A DNA stretch of 64,000 bases from Xanthostigma xanthostigma (lineage: Eukaryota > Arthropoda > Insecta > Raphidioptera > Raphidiidae): contig OY754467.1 in assembly GCA_963575645.1 (NCBI GenBank), forward strand, positions 39,367,108 through 39,431,107, written 5' to 3'. Shown piece by piece: positions 52,301-64,000 of this stretch. Each line of letters starts with the position of its first letter. The first letter of the stretch is position 1. The position numbers and the translations under genes were made by a program. The notes beneath the pieces were generated by a model. The model did not search any database and was not told where the DNA came from. It saw nothing but the letters and a program-made list of their open reading frames with translations.

Positions 52301-53120
52301 AAATATGAAAAATATAAGTATTCGTACTATTCCATTAACTTTCATTTGACACGATGCCCTTGAAAAAAGTTTTTTTTTTCATTTTCCATTTCACCCCCTG
52401 AAATTAACCCTCAGAATCAAAGTCTCAGTGAAAATCGCCTGTGACAGACGGACACCGAAATATTTGCACGGAACACTAAAAATGCAAAAAATACTGTTGA
52501 AGAATGATTAATTAAGCAAAGTTTTTTTTGCCTTTTTAGTGCAAAAAAATCATCGTATAATAACGCGAGTTAGACCAAATGAGCTTTTTGTCGAAACTTG
52601 GCAAAGTTGAGGATACACCCCAAGGCAAGGACTGGCGGTTCTGAAGCAAGGATCTCAGCGGCTGTGGGAGCGGCACACACACACAACACAAACATACACA
52701 CATACCAGCCCCGATCAATAATCTGTCTCCCTAGTCCTTGTTATACGGGGTAGGGATGATATCTATAGCATTGTCTAAATACAGTTCGTTCAATCAAACG
52801 ATTGCTTGGCGTCTACCATTAAATAAAATATTTATATAAACTTTTTAAAGATAAAGATTTTATTGAAATGCACTAAAAAGTAAAAAATAATTTAAGTAAA
52901 GGAGCCCGCACCAAATAAATGGGAAAATGTTTTTCGGTGAATTTTTTTCTAATTGAGCGGAATGAATCAGTCATTTGATGCTGAAAAAAGTTTCCAATAC
53001 AACTTGGGTCTGAAAATCTCAGTGACCAAAGTTGCAAGCTTAACAAAAACGGATGTTTTGTGGCAATTAACGAACAACATGCAATATGTATGCACTCGTG
53101 GAGATATGTATAATATACAT

Positions 53121-53150
53121 ATGTCATAATCATATATATGATTATGACAT
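53121..53150. repeat. Perfect 30-bp palindrome
   Basis: ATGTCATAATCATAT followed directly by its inverse, with no loop, next to a TA-run. Confidence 0.9.
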
Positions 53151-53159
53151 TATATATAT

Positions 53160-53585
53160 AGTACCTGGGTGACCGAGCTTTGCTCGGAAAGTTAAATTTA
53201 CTTATTAAAATTACTCACCTATAATAATAATTGTTTTTAACTTTATTTCAAATACGTATTTATTTTAAGTCTCACTTGGATAGTAATTAAAGATTAACTG
53301 TCATAATATTTTGAAAACAATTGTTTCATTGTTTGTATAAAATTCCAAAACCTACTTACAATATTTAAGTATTTTCATACGTCAAAAAATTGATTTTTAT
53401 AATGATAAAATTTGTAAGCAAACGATTTTTTCGAGAGATGAGACCTAGCTAAAACGATTTTTTGCCCCCTAAAATCCCTTTTTAGTAAATTTCATCCAAA
53501 TCGTTAGGGCCGTTTTCGAGAAAATATTTAGGGACATAGGTACATAGGTAGATACAAGATTAGCTCGTTTAATAATATAGGGATT
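53160..53585 (+). mobile_element. Dispersed repeat Z
   Basis: From CCTGGGTGACCGAGCTTTGC to TTAGCTCGTTTAATAATATA. An internal part (53200-53520) recurs at 62095-62420. Helitron or retroelement origin cannot be decided. Confidence 0.55.
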
Positions 53586-53878
53586 AAATTTTATTATGTA
53601 TACATGATATTTATCATACATATATCTTCACGAGTGCCTACATATTGCATCGTTGCTCGTTAATTACCACAAAACAGCCGTTTTTTATAAGCTTGCAACT
53701 TTGGACACCGGGATTTTCAGACCCAAGTTGTATTGGAAACTTTTCCAGCATCAAATGACTGATTCATTCCACCGAGTTAGAAAAAATTTCACCGAAAGAC
53801 ATTTTCATATTTATTTGGTGCGGGGTTCTTTTTAGTGCCAGTATGTTGGCAATTCTAATAAATATTAATAACACGAGT

Positions 53879-54899
53879 GCTGGGTTGCAGAAAGGATTGT
53901 CAAAAAATATGATTTGAAAATGAGCTTAGATTGAGAGCACACATATTTCTCCATATGTAAAGCATTGTTAGAGCTTTAAAACGATCCTGCTTGAAAAATA
54001 ATTGATCGATCGAAACGATATTTTTCTTAAGGCAGTACTGTCGATACCGCCAGTATTAAATGTGTGCTCAGACACATTTGACTTACGTAGTATTTAGATT
54101 TGACAACGCCATGTAAAAGTAAAGGAGATAGAGGTATACTCACTCGAAATATTAGAATTTGCGTATAAAGCTACATAGTTACAAGTTTTATACATATGTG
54201 TTTTTAAAATGTCAGAGTTGCCATATATAATAAATAACGAGATAAAAAGTACAGTTTTGCTCTTTACTCTTATCACATGCTCTGAACCTCAATTTTTAAA
54301 ATTCAAATCTTTTATTAACGTCTGAATAGAACTCTTCAAATAAATAAAATTGTCGACCAATTTTATTTATTTCAATTTTTAAAGTATGAATATGTTTGAA
54401 ATTTATTTTCTTTCTGTTGATACAAAATTCATTGAAATTTGAACGGTACTTTTTGTGAAATTTAATAAAAACTGGTTTTTCTCATAAGGTTCAACGTTTA
54501 ATATTAATTACTTTTTTTTGGTTCTCTGTAGTTTTTTGAAATTTTAGGTGGTTCATTATCTTATTAAGATCTACCAATATGCCAAGTTTCATTAATTCTG
54601 AACAGTAACTCTCTAACCGACAATACTACCTTAAACTGTGTATTTAGCATCGTTTATTTTTGTCGTACAGTTTCAACTTCGAAACAACGTTTTTCTATGC
54701 ATTTTGATCAAAATTAAAAAGCGGTCTTTTTGTAGAACAATCATTTGTTTTTGTGTGAGTGCAATCTAATGTTCTACATGACAGGGACTTTGAGTACGAC
54801 ATTAGACTGCTCCTGATGTATGGAAACTGTAAATATATGATCACGTTCTAAGGTCATTGTCAAATCAAATATTTTGACAATCCTTTCTTCAACCCAGCA
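53879..54899. mobile_element. Long-TIR element, about 1 kb
   Basis: TGCTGGGTTGCAGAAAGGAT and the inverse ATCCTTTCTTCAACCCAGCA; arms continue with TTGATTTGACAATGACCTTAG-type sequence. Pieces of the same arm occur at 3120-3180 and 59690-59890. A Penelope-like tail is at 54300-54365 inside it. Confidence 0.7.
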
Positions 54900-57800
54900 T
54901 AAAGGCTCTCACAGACCAAGGCGGCCGCGGTTGCGATCGTGGTTGCTATCAGGTCCAGACACACCAAAGCGAATTTATCGCATGATCGCGCACATAGAAA
55001 TACGTAAAACAAATTAAAATAAAACGTATATGTACCTATATCAATAAGTTAAATGAGTTTAACAAATATATGACTTGTTATGAACTAGAAGAAATTTTAC
55101 TTGTAGCAGCTATTTTAGAAGACAACGAAAAAGAAGAGTAAGTTTTTTTTTATTTTGTCTTATTAGTGTCTCAACTATTACATAGTAACGTAATAAACTG
55201 TATTTAATCTAAACAAATAGAAGTAACAAATAATATAAAATGTTATGCATTTTAACAAGCTCAATAATTTTTTCGTTAATACTCGACATTTCAATTTTGT
55301 AGTCAATCAACAGCTAACACAGTTTGTACGGAACCCTCGGTGCGCGAGTCCGACTCACACTTGCCCGGTTTTATTCTCTAAATTGATAAAAATATCTGAT
55401 TCTACTTTGTTGTCGAGTACCTATTTAGAATATCAAATAGAACTCAAATTTCAAATGAATGTATTAATTTGATTTTGATCTGTTTCTTTTGTATCACTTT
55501 GTTGATTCAACTGTATCTATTGTAGCGTAGATAGGGTTTTATTGTAAACACACAATATCTTTGTTCCAGTTGAAAATCAGTACGGTTCTGTTCAATATTT
55601 GGCGAAATGGTATAAATTTATTAGAAAAAGTCTGAGAAATCTAAGGAAATATGTAAAGCAGAGTAGCATTTTTTTCTGCTCGTTGAATTCAGCGTGAACA
55701 TTCTGAATTTAAGAAAAACCTGAGATATTTTTAAAAAAAGCGACAATTTACTCAAGGCATACGTATGTGGCAACTTGACAATTCTGCTTGATGTAGCAGT
55801 GTAGCGGTTATAGCAGAATTTGGCACCAAATTGATCTTGAGTTTTCTTTTATTTTATGAAGTAATATTAATTGTGTTTTTTAATTTTGAGAATTATTCTT
55901 GTAACAATGCCAATTTATTATGTAATGAACTGTATCTATATCTATATATATATATAAAATTCCCGTGTCACAATTTTGGCCGCGCTAATCTCCAAAACCA
56001 CTGAACAGATTTTAATAAAATTTTGTAAATGTGTCTCGCTTGGTCCAATTTACACCATAGGATAGTTTTTCTTAAATATTTTGTATAAAATTACGGTGTT
56101 TTCTCAAAAAAACTGTTTTAGTAACATGTAACGACATCTAATAGATTTTACTCAAAGTTATTAGTTCAGAAGCAAACAAAAAGAACTGTTTTAGTACCAA
56201 GTCGCAACATCTGTTAGAATTCACTCAAAGCCGTTAGTTCAGAAGCAAATCTGGTAGAATTTGCTCAAAGCTATCAGTTCAGACGCCGGGACGCAAACGA
56301 AATACATTTTGCAGAATTATATCTATCGCACCCGGGTGAAATCGGGACGGACCGCTATATTAAATAGAATATAAAATTAACAGAGACAAAAATATACAGT
56401 GCTGCTAATATGATTTGGCATTGTTTTCTATAACCATACAGAATTTTTAAAACATCTATAATCCATTTATTTTTGAAGATTCACAATTTTGTCTTTTTTC
56501 GCAAATCTAAGCAAGTTTTCCAATATTATTTTGACTGAAACTATTGATATGAAATGATACGATGAATTAAATTTCTATATATAATCTAAAACTTCCTATA
56601 GACGCCCTAAAAAGAGGACGGCGTCCGGAGAAAAACCTATTGACAGGTGTATAGTTCTACCTGTTGCGTTCTGCAGGAACAAAGAATAAATCACGTTTCA
56701 TTAAATTACGTTGGTTCAGGTTCTAAACTCAAAGCTGGAACAAAGGTATTATTATTATGTGTACCGTTGTCAGTACTACCAACCTGGACGTCTCTGGCAC
56801 CTGGGTATGGGACTACCAACCCCCTCCCGCCCAATAACCTTTGTTATGCGACTAAACTCGAAAAACATATACTCTCTTGCTCTCTTACGTTTTCGCAAGC
56901 TTCTATTGAGTTTCTGTTTTAATAAGTAATCGGCAGAATTTCATATGATTTATTGATTAACCAATCAACGTGAAGAAAAATAACGAAAAAATGTTCGAAT
57001 AATGCTCATATTCACCGAACTCTATTATAGATAGAAGTTACTAATCTTGGAACAAATTTATTCATTAGAATAAAATTTACTTTCAATATACCAAGCAAAA
57101 CATCACGTAGAGAAGTGAGTTAAAGAATAAATATACATTGAACTATACTCCTTGCTCTTTTTGTTGAATATTTTAACGTTCACCCTAAAATCCGACCGAT
57201 GGCGTTAGTGTAAAAGTAAAAACAGTTTCACAGAATAATGTTTTATCATAGCTCAATTAAGTACACACGAAACTTCCACTAACTTTATAATGTTTTACAA
57301 CTATACACTTCGCAAAAGGTTGATAAACAACACGTAAATAAATTCACAAGAGCAACTGTAGATATAATACACCACGTTTATAGGTTAGGTATTATGATCT
57401 ATGTGGCGGACATTTCATCAGGTGAATAAAGAGTTATACCCGGGAAGTAAGACAGAATAGATTTATACCTGCAGTAAACATAAATTATGGTTGACAAATT
57501 GAAATATCGCTATTTATTCGGAGGAATAGTTACCTGAAAACAAGTGAACTGAATAAATAACTACACTTACATAAGAATTGTGTTCCCGTTCAGAACTATA
57601 TTTAAATTTCGAATTGGGAAGTGCAAATCTGCCTGCTTATGCCATTAATTTAAGATTATTTTAATATTGGTTTTCAACATAAATAAACGTAAAAGTTTGT
57701 AATAATTTATTCTGTAAAATTTGTTTGAAACAGATAAAAAATATTATGTTTTTATTATTAAAAAAAAATAAAAATTGAAATAATCTATATAATATAAGTA

Positions 57801-58714
57801 ATGTTTTTATTAGATTATATTGACACGAAGACTGACAGATATATGCACGTTGTACAGCCGCCATGCGGAAAACCACTTTACGTTTTGAACGCATACAAAA
57901 ACACGACCTTATCTCGGACATTATTACCATGCTTCCATTAAAAAATACTCATAGTTTTTTAAAGCCTAAACACAAACTCAGTTGTCGAACATTTATAATT
58001 TACAATAAATCATTTGAGACGTAAAAATCGATCAAAATAGTTGATCAAATATGTAAAAAATCTAGGTACAGTTTGAAGCCATTATAGCAGAAAGACGCAT
58101 GCGCAGTGACAATTTATAACAGGTAGGTACATTCCATGCAACAATAATTATTATAATTGGATAAATAAACTTACCAAATACGCTAGAAGCTTCCGAATGA
58201 CAATTGAGATTTAATCCAAAGAATGTATTTACTAAAAAATTCTAATAGGAAATCATAAAAACTTTATATTTTGAGATTATTCAAGAGCAAATAAAAAATT
58301 TCTCATTTGACATTTCAAAGGCTCAACCTGTCTTTTTTTTAATATATGAAATTTTATATTCCTTTTGATTCCTTTGACAGAATCATATCTGATTTTGTCG
58401 TGTCTATTGTAAAGTAGTTGGATCTGACATGTAAATACTTCTTATCGTCGCTCCAAATGCTTCCAAAAAAACTCAGTTTGGGCGCTCTAATACTAAAATA
58501 ACTCGTTGATATCGCATATAATACACAGACGATTCTAACAGACCGCGTGCCCCACCAAAACATATATACGCAACACGCTAAAACAAACTACGGCAAAATG
58601 TCGTCATCTATATAGCATTCACGAAATGGAAGGTTGGCCCGAAAAATTCTCGGAGAATAAAAATTTCACATAAATACATCATGACAATTTTTTTAATAAT
58701 CCAACTTTCAGCTC
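54900..58714. other. Gene-free stretch with a few repeat fragments
   Basis: At 55326-55372 lies CGGAACCCTCGGTGCGCGAG and GTCCGACTCACACTTG, a word I know from moth and butterfly repeats. A Helitron-like piece lies at 55935-56370 (GCGCTAATCTCCAAAACCAC). The frames near 56647-56929 and 57661-57930 have no recognisable domain. Confidence 0.4.
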
Positions 58715-58717
58715 TAA

Positions 58718-59600
58718 AAGCCACTGCACACGAGGCTGGTTTTGGCGCTAGATTCCTTGCCAGATTTGGCTGCTAGGTTTCAAGCTTGCTTCACACGATG
58801 AGCGTATTGACGCTTATGGCCGCTGCACACGAGGCTAGAAACACTACTTGGAGTTCTGCTGGCCGGTAGACTGGGTACAAAGCTAGAAATGACGTCACTG
58901 CGGGCTCGCCTGCATGCTGACAAGATTGGTTTTAGAACAGGGGCTATTTTATTTGCTAGGTCCACTGCTAGGTATGGGCAAGAACCAAACAGGAAGCAAT
59001 ATCTTGTCACGTGGGCGACTTGAACAAACGCCCACAAACCAACATGACGTCATTCTGCTCAGAGTTAGACAAGAGACACTTTTGCTCTGTGTTTATATTT
59101 GAACTGTCACTGCGCGCGCACCGGATTTATTCACAAAACTAGCTTAAGAAGACGTCTCGTGTGAAACGAGTACATAACAGCAATCAAGAAAACCAGCGCT
59201 AGAAAACTAGTAGGCAAATATAGCAACGAAGTTAGCACCGTTTCTAGCCTCGTGTGCAGCGGCCTTTACTTTTTAGATGGATTTGGTGCGCGCGCAGTAA
59301 TAGTTCGAATGTTAACAGAAGTGAACGTTTATTGTCTCTGAACAGAAAACACACTTTTTTTGTTTAGGCGTTTGTCCATATCGCTCACGTGACAAGATAC
59401 TGTTTCCTGATTGGTTCTTGCTCAAAACAAGCAGACAAACCTAGAACGAAAAATAGCCTCGGTTGTGATTTTGAAATCCATCTTGTGACTTTGCACGCGA
59501 ACCGCAGTAACATAATTTCCATCCTTGTAGCTAGCGCGCCAGCCAGCACATGTTCCAGCAGTGAATCTAGCGGCCAAACCAGCCTCATGTACAGCGGCCA
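58718..59600. mobile_element. MITE family H, copy 5, split by another copy
   Basis: Outer ends AAGCCACTGCACACGAGGCT and AGCCTCATGTACAGCGGCCA, flanked by TAA at 58715-58717 and 59601-59603. The inner arms match as well (GCTGGTTTTGGCGCTAGATT / AATCTAGCGGCCAAACCAGC). A complete copy of the family is inserted at 58817-59265. Confidence 0.88.
58817..59265. mobile_element. MITE family H, copy 6 (nested, complete)
   Basis: TGGCCGCTGCACACGAGGCT and AGCCTCGTGTGCAGCGGCCT with TTA on both sides (58814-58816, 59266-59268). Confidence 0.9.
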
Positions 59601-59892
59601 TAATTATCAATTTCTCGTTTAGAGAGAGTAGAAGCGATTCTACCACTATTTCCTTTTAACTGTCGGTTGAAGTCGAAGAAGAGGAAGCGTTTCACTTTTC
59701 ATGTGATACAGGCCAATTTACCCCACCGTAATGAAGTTTCACTTAAAAAATGTCGTTTCAAACGATCGATTATTTTTCGAGCAGGATTGATTTGCAACTC
59801 TTCTATATGCTTTTCTTATATGGAGAAATATGTATGGTCACAATCTAAGGTCATTACAGTCAAATCAGATTTTCTGACAATATATATATACC

Positions 59893-60135
59893 TACTATAA
59901 TATTATAAAGAGAGGGTGCGAATTTTGTGAGTTTGTGTGTATGCTGAGGATAATCTCCGAAACTACTCACCCGATTTAAAAAATTTTTTCACCAATATTT
60001 ATAATGGACCTTCAGGATGGACATAGACTATATATTATCGCTTTAAAATAAAAGCGCTTATCGTGGAGACCAATTTTGCAACGTGCAAAAACGGTGACAA
60101 TCCACAAATTCGGGTGAACCGGATCGGGCCACTAG
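59893..60135 (+). mobile_element. Helitron-like element (short type)
   Basis: CTACTATAATATTATAAAGA at the left and GATCGGGCCACTAG before T at the right; interior with ATGGACCTTCAGGATGGACA as in 16563-16803. Confidence 0.6.
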
Positions 60136-60725
60136 TAAATAATAAATTTCATTCGATACTAGGCCCTATTAATCTTGGCTTTAAAAAAATATACAAGAAA
60201 GCAAAAACGCATTTTTTTTTATTTATAGAATTTATATAATATATTAAGCAAGGCCAGTCGCGCAACAAATGACCTACAATGCCATTATGTCGAAATTTAT
60301 TATTATGTAACTAGACTATTTGAACTCTGATAGTGACTGCTGCAGTATTCAGTGTTTAATAAACTACGAAATAAAACTGGTTTGTGACTTATTAATTTAA
60401 AAAAATAATTGGTGCTTTAATTCATAAAGTGCTGAAAAACTTAAGTTGACATTCGTCGTTCTTCTGAAGCTGTGTATTTTAAATTTATTTTTAATTTCTT
60501 AGGTAAATACGAGTATATAAAAAAGTTACATTTAAAAATATTTACTTATGTCATTTTACAAGACATGGCCATCTTTGTAATGACATTGATATGAAGATGA
60601 TTTAAATGATTTTTACGTGAGTAATCACCGAGTTTTAGCCTGTTAATATTAAATTGAGACACAAATTAAACTGTGTCAATTTCATTTTCATTTTCAGTGT
60701 TTTCGATGTTTTTCCGTTATGGCCG
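60136..60725. other. Unassigned AT-rich sequence
   Basis: Nothing recognisable: no open frame with family features, no repeat ends. Confidence 0.4.
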
Positions 60726-61850
60726 TAAAGGACCCCGCACAAACCTTATGGGATTTGGTTCTCGGTTCAATTGATCGAAAATGGTTTTATTGTATACTAA
60801 GAAAAAGTGTCCATGGGCGCGTAGCCTAAAAACCAATAGGTTAGCTACAGATGTGTTTAGCGAGATTTTAGATATAGGAATATCCACTGAATCCGCAATC
60901 TTAAAAAATCCTAAGCTCTAGAAATATGTTTTCGAGTGCGCTGAATCCGAATATAACATTATTATTTTATACAGAGTAAGTACCTTCCAACATTACCTAG
61001 TTTTCGACTATTTTTCTATATCTAAAAAACAACCAATAGGTTTTTGGCTACAGGTGTGTTCAGCGAGATTTTAGAAGTAGGGATATCCATTGAATCCGCA
61101 ATCTTAAAAAATCCTAAGCTCTAGAAATATGTTTTCGACTACGCTGAATCCAAATATGATATTATTATTTTATACAGGATGGTACCTTCCAACATTACCT
61201 AGTTTTCGACTATTTTCCTATATCTAAAAAACAGCCAATAGGTTTTTGGCTACAGATGTGTTCAGCGAGATTTTAGATGTAGGGATAGCCATTGTATCTA
61301 CAATCTTAAAAAATCCTAAGCTCTAGAAATATGTTTTCGAGTGCGCTGAATCCGAATATGACATTATTATTTTATACAGGGTGGTACCTTCCAACATTAC
61401 CTAGTTTTCGACTATTTTTCGATCTCTTAAAAACAGTCAATAGGTTTTTGGCTACAGATGTGTTCAGCGAGATTTTAGATGTAGGGATATCCATTGAATC
61501 TGCAATCTTAAAAAATCCTAAACTCTAGAAATATGTTTTCGAGTGCGCTGAATCCGAATATGACATTATTATTTTATACAGGGTGGTACCTTCCAACATT
61601 ACCTAATTCTCGGCTATTTTTCTTTATCTAAAAAACAGCACAAAAGTCGAACATGGAACATATTTGTAAACTCAATGGATATCCCTAAATCTAAAATCTC
61701 GCTAAACACATCTGTAGCTAAAAATCTATTGCTATTTAGGCTATGCGCCCATGGACACTTTTTGTTAGTGACCTTTAAACTATAAAATAAAACCATTTTC
61801 GATCAATTTAACTAAGAACCAAATCCCATAAGGTTTGTGCAGGGTCTTTT
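60726..61850. mobile_element. Foldback element FB, copy 2, with a 202-bp tandem array
   Basis: AAAGGACCCCGCACAAACCT at the left and the inverse AGGTTTGTGCAGGGTCTTTT at the right; inner arms with GTGTCCATGGGCGCGTAGCC and GGCTATGCGCCCATGGACAC. About four 202-bp units lie between them. Confidence 0.88.
60824..61625 (+). repeat. 202-bp tandem repeat array
   Basis: The word TTTTCGACTATTTT recurs at 61001, 61203 and 61405, with a variant at 61607, exactly 202 bp apart. Each unit holds GCTACAGATGTGTTCAGCGA, GAATCCGCAATCTTAAAAAA and GTACCTTCCAACATTACC. 202 is not a multiple of 3 and the frames are not conserved, so this is not coding. Confidence 0.9.
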
Positions 61851-61963
61851 CTGAAAGCTCAAAACGATTATTGAGACGGTTGCTATTTAGGCTATGCGCC
61901 AATGGACACTTTTTCTTAGTGACCTTTAAATTATAAAACAAAACCATTTTCGACCAATTTAAC

Positions 61964-62538
61964 TAAAAAAATTGGTTGTCTGTAAAGTCGGTTTACGGAC
62001 GATAGTTTTACGTGATAACGTATTCCGTAATACATAACCTAAATTCTACATATAATAATTCGAATCTATGATATTGCATCTTTCGCTTCAAATTTAGGTT
62101 AATTTTATTTATTAAAATTACTTACCACCTATAATAATAATTGTTTTTTTTAACTTTCTTTCTTTCGTATTTATTTTAAGTCTCAAAGATTAATTGTCAT
62201 AATATTTTGAAAACAATTGTTTCATTGTTTATATAAAATTCCAAAACCTACTTACAATATTTAAGTATTTTCATACGTCAAAAATTGATTTTTATAATGA
62301 TAAAATTTGTATGAAAACGATTTTTTCGAGAGATGAGACCTAGCTAAAACGATTTTTTGCACCCCAAAATCCCTTTTCAGTAAATTTCATCCAAATCGTT
62401 AGGGCCGTTTTCGAGAAAAGCACGCACAGGGTGAGGCAGAACGTTAGGAACGTTACACTTTTTCGTGCATGCAGCCGGTGTTTCATCAATTTATAAGATT
62501 GGTGATTCATCAATTTATAAGACGTTATCACGTCAAAA
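61964..62538 (-). mobile_element. Element R, copy 2, interrupted by a piece of repeat Z
   Basis: AATTGGTTGTCTGTAAAGTC and GGACGATAGTTTTACGTGAT at one end, and GACGTTATCACGTC at the other, inverse of 28716-29138. The segment 62095-62420 matches repeat Z. Confidence 0.7.
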
Positions 62539-64000
62539 CCAAATCCCATAAGGTTTGTGCAGACTGCAGGGTCCTTTCTGAAAGCTCAAAGTGATTATTG
62601 AGACGGTTGTTTTTTGGCCAACACAGTCTCTGAAACAAAGCAGGCTACATAGAAAGAGCGTGGCGCGAGTGGCGTAGAGCTTTCGTAGCAAAGCTGCCAG
62701 GCCGGTCGTACAGCTCTGGCGTTGCGCACTTGGTCTTGTTGTGTTGTGTGTGTATAGACTATAGACTATAGAATATATAGACTGGGTACTACATAGTTCA
62801 ATACGAGTTTACGGAACGTAATGAGCTTGCAGTGCTGGCAACCGTATTCAGTACGGCTCGACACGCTTGCCAACATACTCTTGTCTGTTAGTAAACATAC
62901 ACTGCATTTATTAATTCATAATGTAAAGTGGCAAACTAATTATATATACACACACATATCTCTTAACAGCTTTGATAGTGAATATGATTTATTGTAATTG
63001 TGAAAATGTGACGGAATAAGTGCTTTAAAAAACTAATTAGTTTTTTCGGCGGCGTTTTTTTTTAATTTACGTTATTTTAAATGAAAATTAATCAATTGAG
63101 AATAACACAATTAGTTGAAATGGAATCGATTAATTGCGTAATAAAGTAATTCATAATATATAACTAATATTTATTTGTAAGGATGACTTTGTGAATTGGA
63201 CAGCAGTCAATTAGTTTTAGTGAGAAGTACATATTTGATAAATGAGTTTTAAATATAATCTTTTAAAATACAGTTTTCAAAATAAAAAAGAGTGGAATAT
63301 TTTGGTGTTTTAGTTGTAGAATGACGCTTGATATTCGGCATGTGAAAAAATTTAGTTTAGCAGAAAAAATGATCGACTTTGATTTTGTTTGATTTGAAGA
63401 AAATTGGTGAACCCGGCTCCCCTATCTCTACGGAGAACTATTTTCAAGGTATGTTTATTTTATTTATATTTTTGTGTTTATTATTTGTGCACAGTGTGAT
63501 TATAAAAAACTGGATATACTGCAGAATGTTTGAAAAGCTTTGTATTGCTGCGTTTTTTAAGTTAACAAACGGAAATATATTTCGTATAAATAAACAAATT
63601 GACATGAATTAAATTAACTCCGTAAAATATTTATTACTGAAAAATTGTAGTAGTTTATAATGCGACATTAAAAATTATTAAGCCTATACATCTCGAAATA
63701 ATTTTGCCATAATATAAAATTAGGCCTAAATAGTATAGTATTCACGTCCCTACATTTTCTAGTCATCTCATACGGGGAGGTACTAATGCGTAAAATATAA
63801 TTACAATACTTCTAATTTTTTTTAAACCGTTTTAAGACGTATATAAAATATTGCATAACACTTATTTTATTTCACACACCATCAGGTATTGTGTTTAAAA
63901 TATTAAGTTAATTTAAAAATAATACTGCTTTGCGTGTTTCAAAAATATATTTTTATGTCATATCTACAAAATGTTATCAAATCTTGCAAGGTATAAAAAA
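62539..64000. other. Right end of window, no gene assigned
   Basis: A moderately GC-rich stretch at 62640-62920 could be a promoter or untranslated exon of a gene to the right, but no start codon or splice pair supports it. At 63379-63450 an open stretch ending TTTCAAG|gtatgt could be an exon; it lacks an in-frame ATG. The rest is AT-rich with nothing recognisable. Confidence 0.3.

Larger units (their letters stand above)
52870..53838. mobile_element. Long-TIR element with an inserted repeat
   Basis: GCACTAAAAAG ... CCCGCACCAAATAAAT is mirrored by TTTATTTGGTGCGGGG ... CTTTTTAGTGC. Arms of about 260 bp run inward through AAACTTTTTTCAGCAT-type and TTGCAAGCTT words to CACTCGTGGAGATATG. A different repeat occupies 53160-53585. 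Confidence 0.75.

Noticed and set aside
56647-56929. Two overlapping plus-strand frames of 72 and 91 codons as a gene
   Set aside because: Neither has a recognisable domain, splice context or conserved start; overlap in two frames suggests chance.
58780-59646. Several overlapping frames of 62-85 codons
   Set aside because: All lie within the nested family H MITEs and recur in other copies in varying frames.
61331-61528. Repeated open frame in the 202-bp array as a repeat protein
   Set aside because: The unit is not a multiple of three and the frame is not kept between units.
60824-61625. CRISPR-like array
   Set aside because: Long 202-bp units without short conserved repeats and unique spacers, in a eukaryotic foldback element.
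63379-63450. First exon of a plus-strand gene at the right edge
   Set aside because: It has a possible donor and is open, but no in-frame ATG, no convincing acceptor and no family match.

Overview
This is a gene-poor, AT-rich eukaryotic window, almost certainly from an insect. The host genes are split into exons with GT-AG introns, and most of the rest is transposable-element debris. Lepidoptera is the best guess for the order, from Helitron-like elements of the TC...CTAG type and a short repeat at 55326-55372 that I recall as common in moths and butterflies. Only the insect call is firm.

Host genes lie in the left 36.5 kb. Two organic anion transporter (Oatp/SLCO) paralogues are arranged head-to-tail on the minus strand. 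Gene A (17-1756) shows its first two coding exons and runs off the left edge. Gene B (5292-15809) shows its first three and last two coding exons. The two share exon boundaries and splice phases, so they look like a tandem duplication. Gene B lacks one exon: the phases of exons 3 and 4 do not fit each other, and the missing part is the end of the Kazal-like loop plus one membrane segment. On the plus strand, 24540-36469 holds the last three coding exons of an SLC23 nucleobase/ascorbate transporter, with intact splice sites and a stop codon. Its 5' exons are not visible in the 8.7 kb upstream.

The remaining sequence, including nearly all of 36.5-64 kb, is built from mobile elements, many with readable ends and target-site duplications (TSDs). 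They include hAT-type elements with 8-bp TSDs, one keeping a broken transposase; a 3-bp-TSD (TTA/TAA) MITE family with self-nesting; pogo- and mariner-type MITEs flanked by TA; large palindromic and foldback elements; Helitron-like elements; tRNA-headed SINEs with 13-15 bp TSDs; two solo LTRs and one LTR fragment; Penelope-like 3' ends; and a truncated Jockey-like LINE.

I see no bacterial genes, CRISPR arrays or viral genes. The most informative observations are the missing Oatp exon, the orphan SLC23 3' half, a repeat supplying the polypyrimidine tract of an SLC23 acceptor, and several nested insertions whose pre-insertion state can be read inside the same window.
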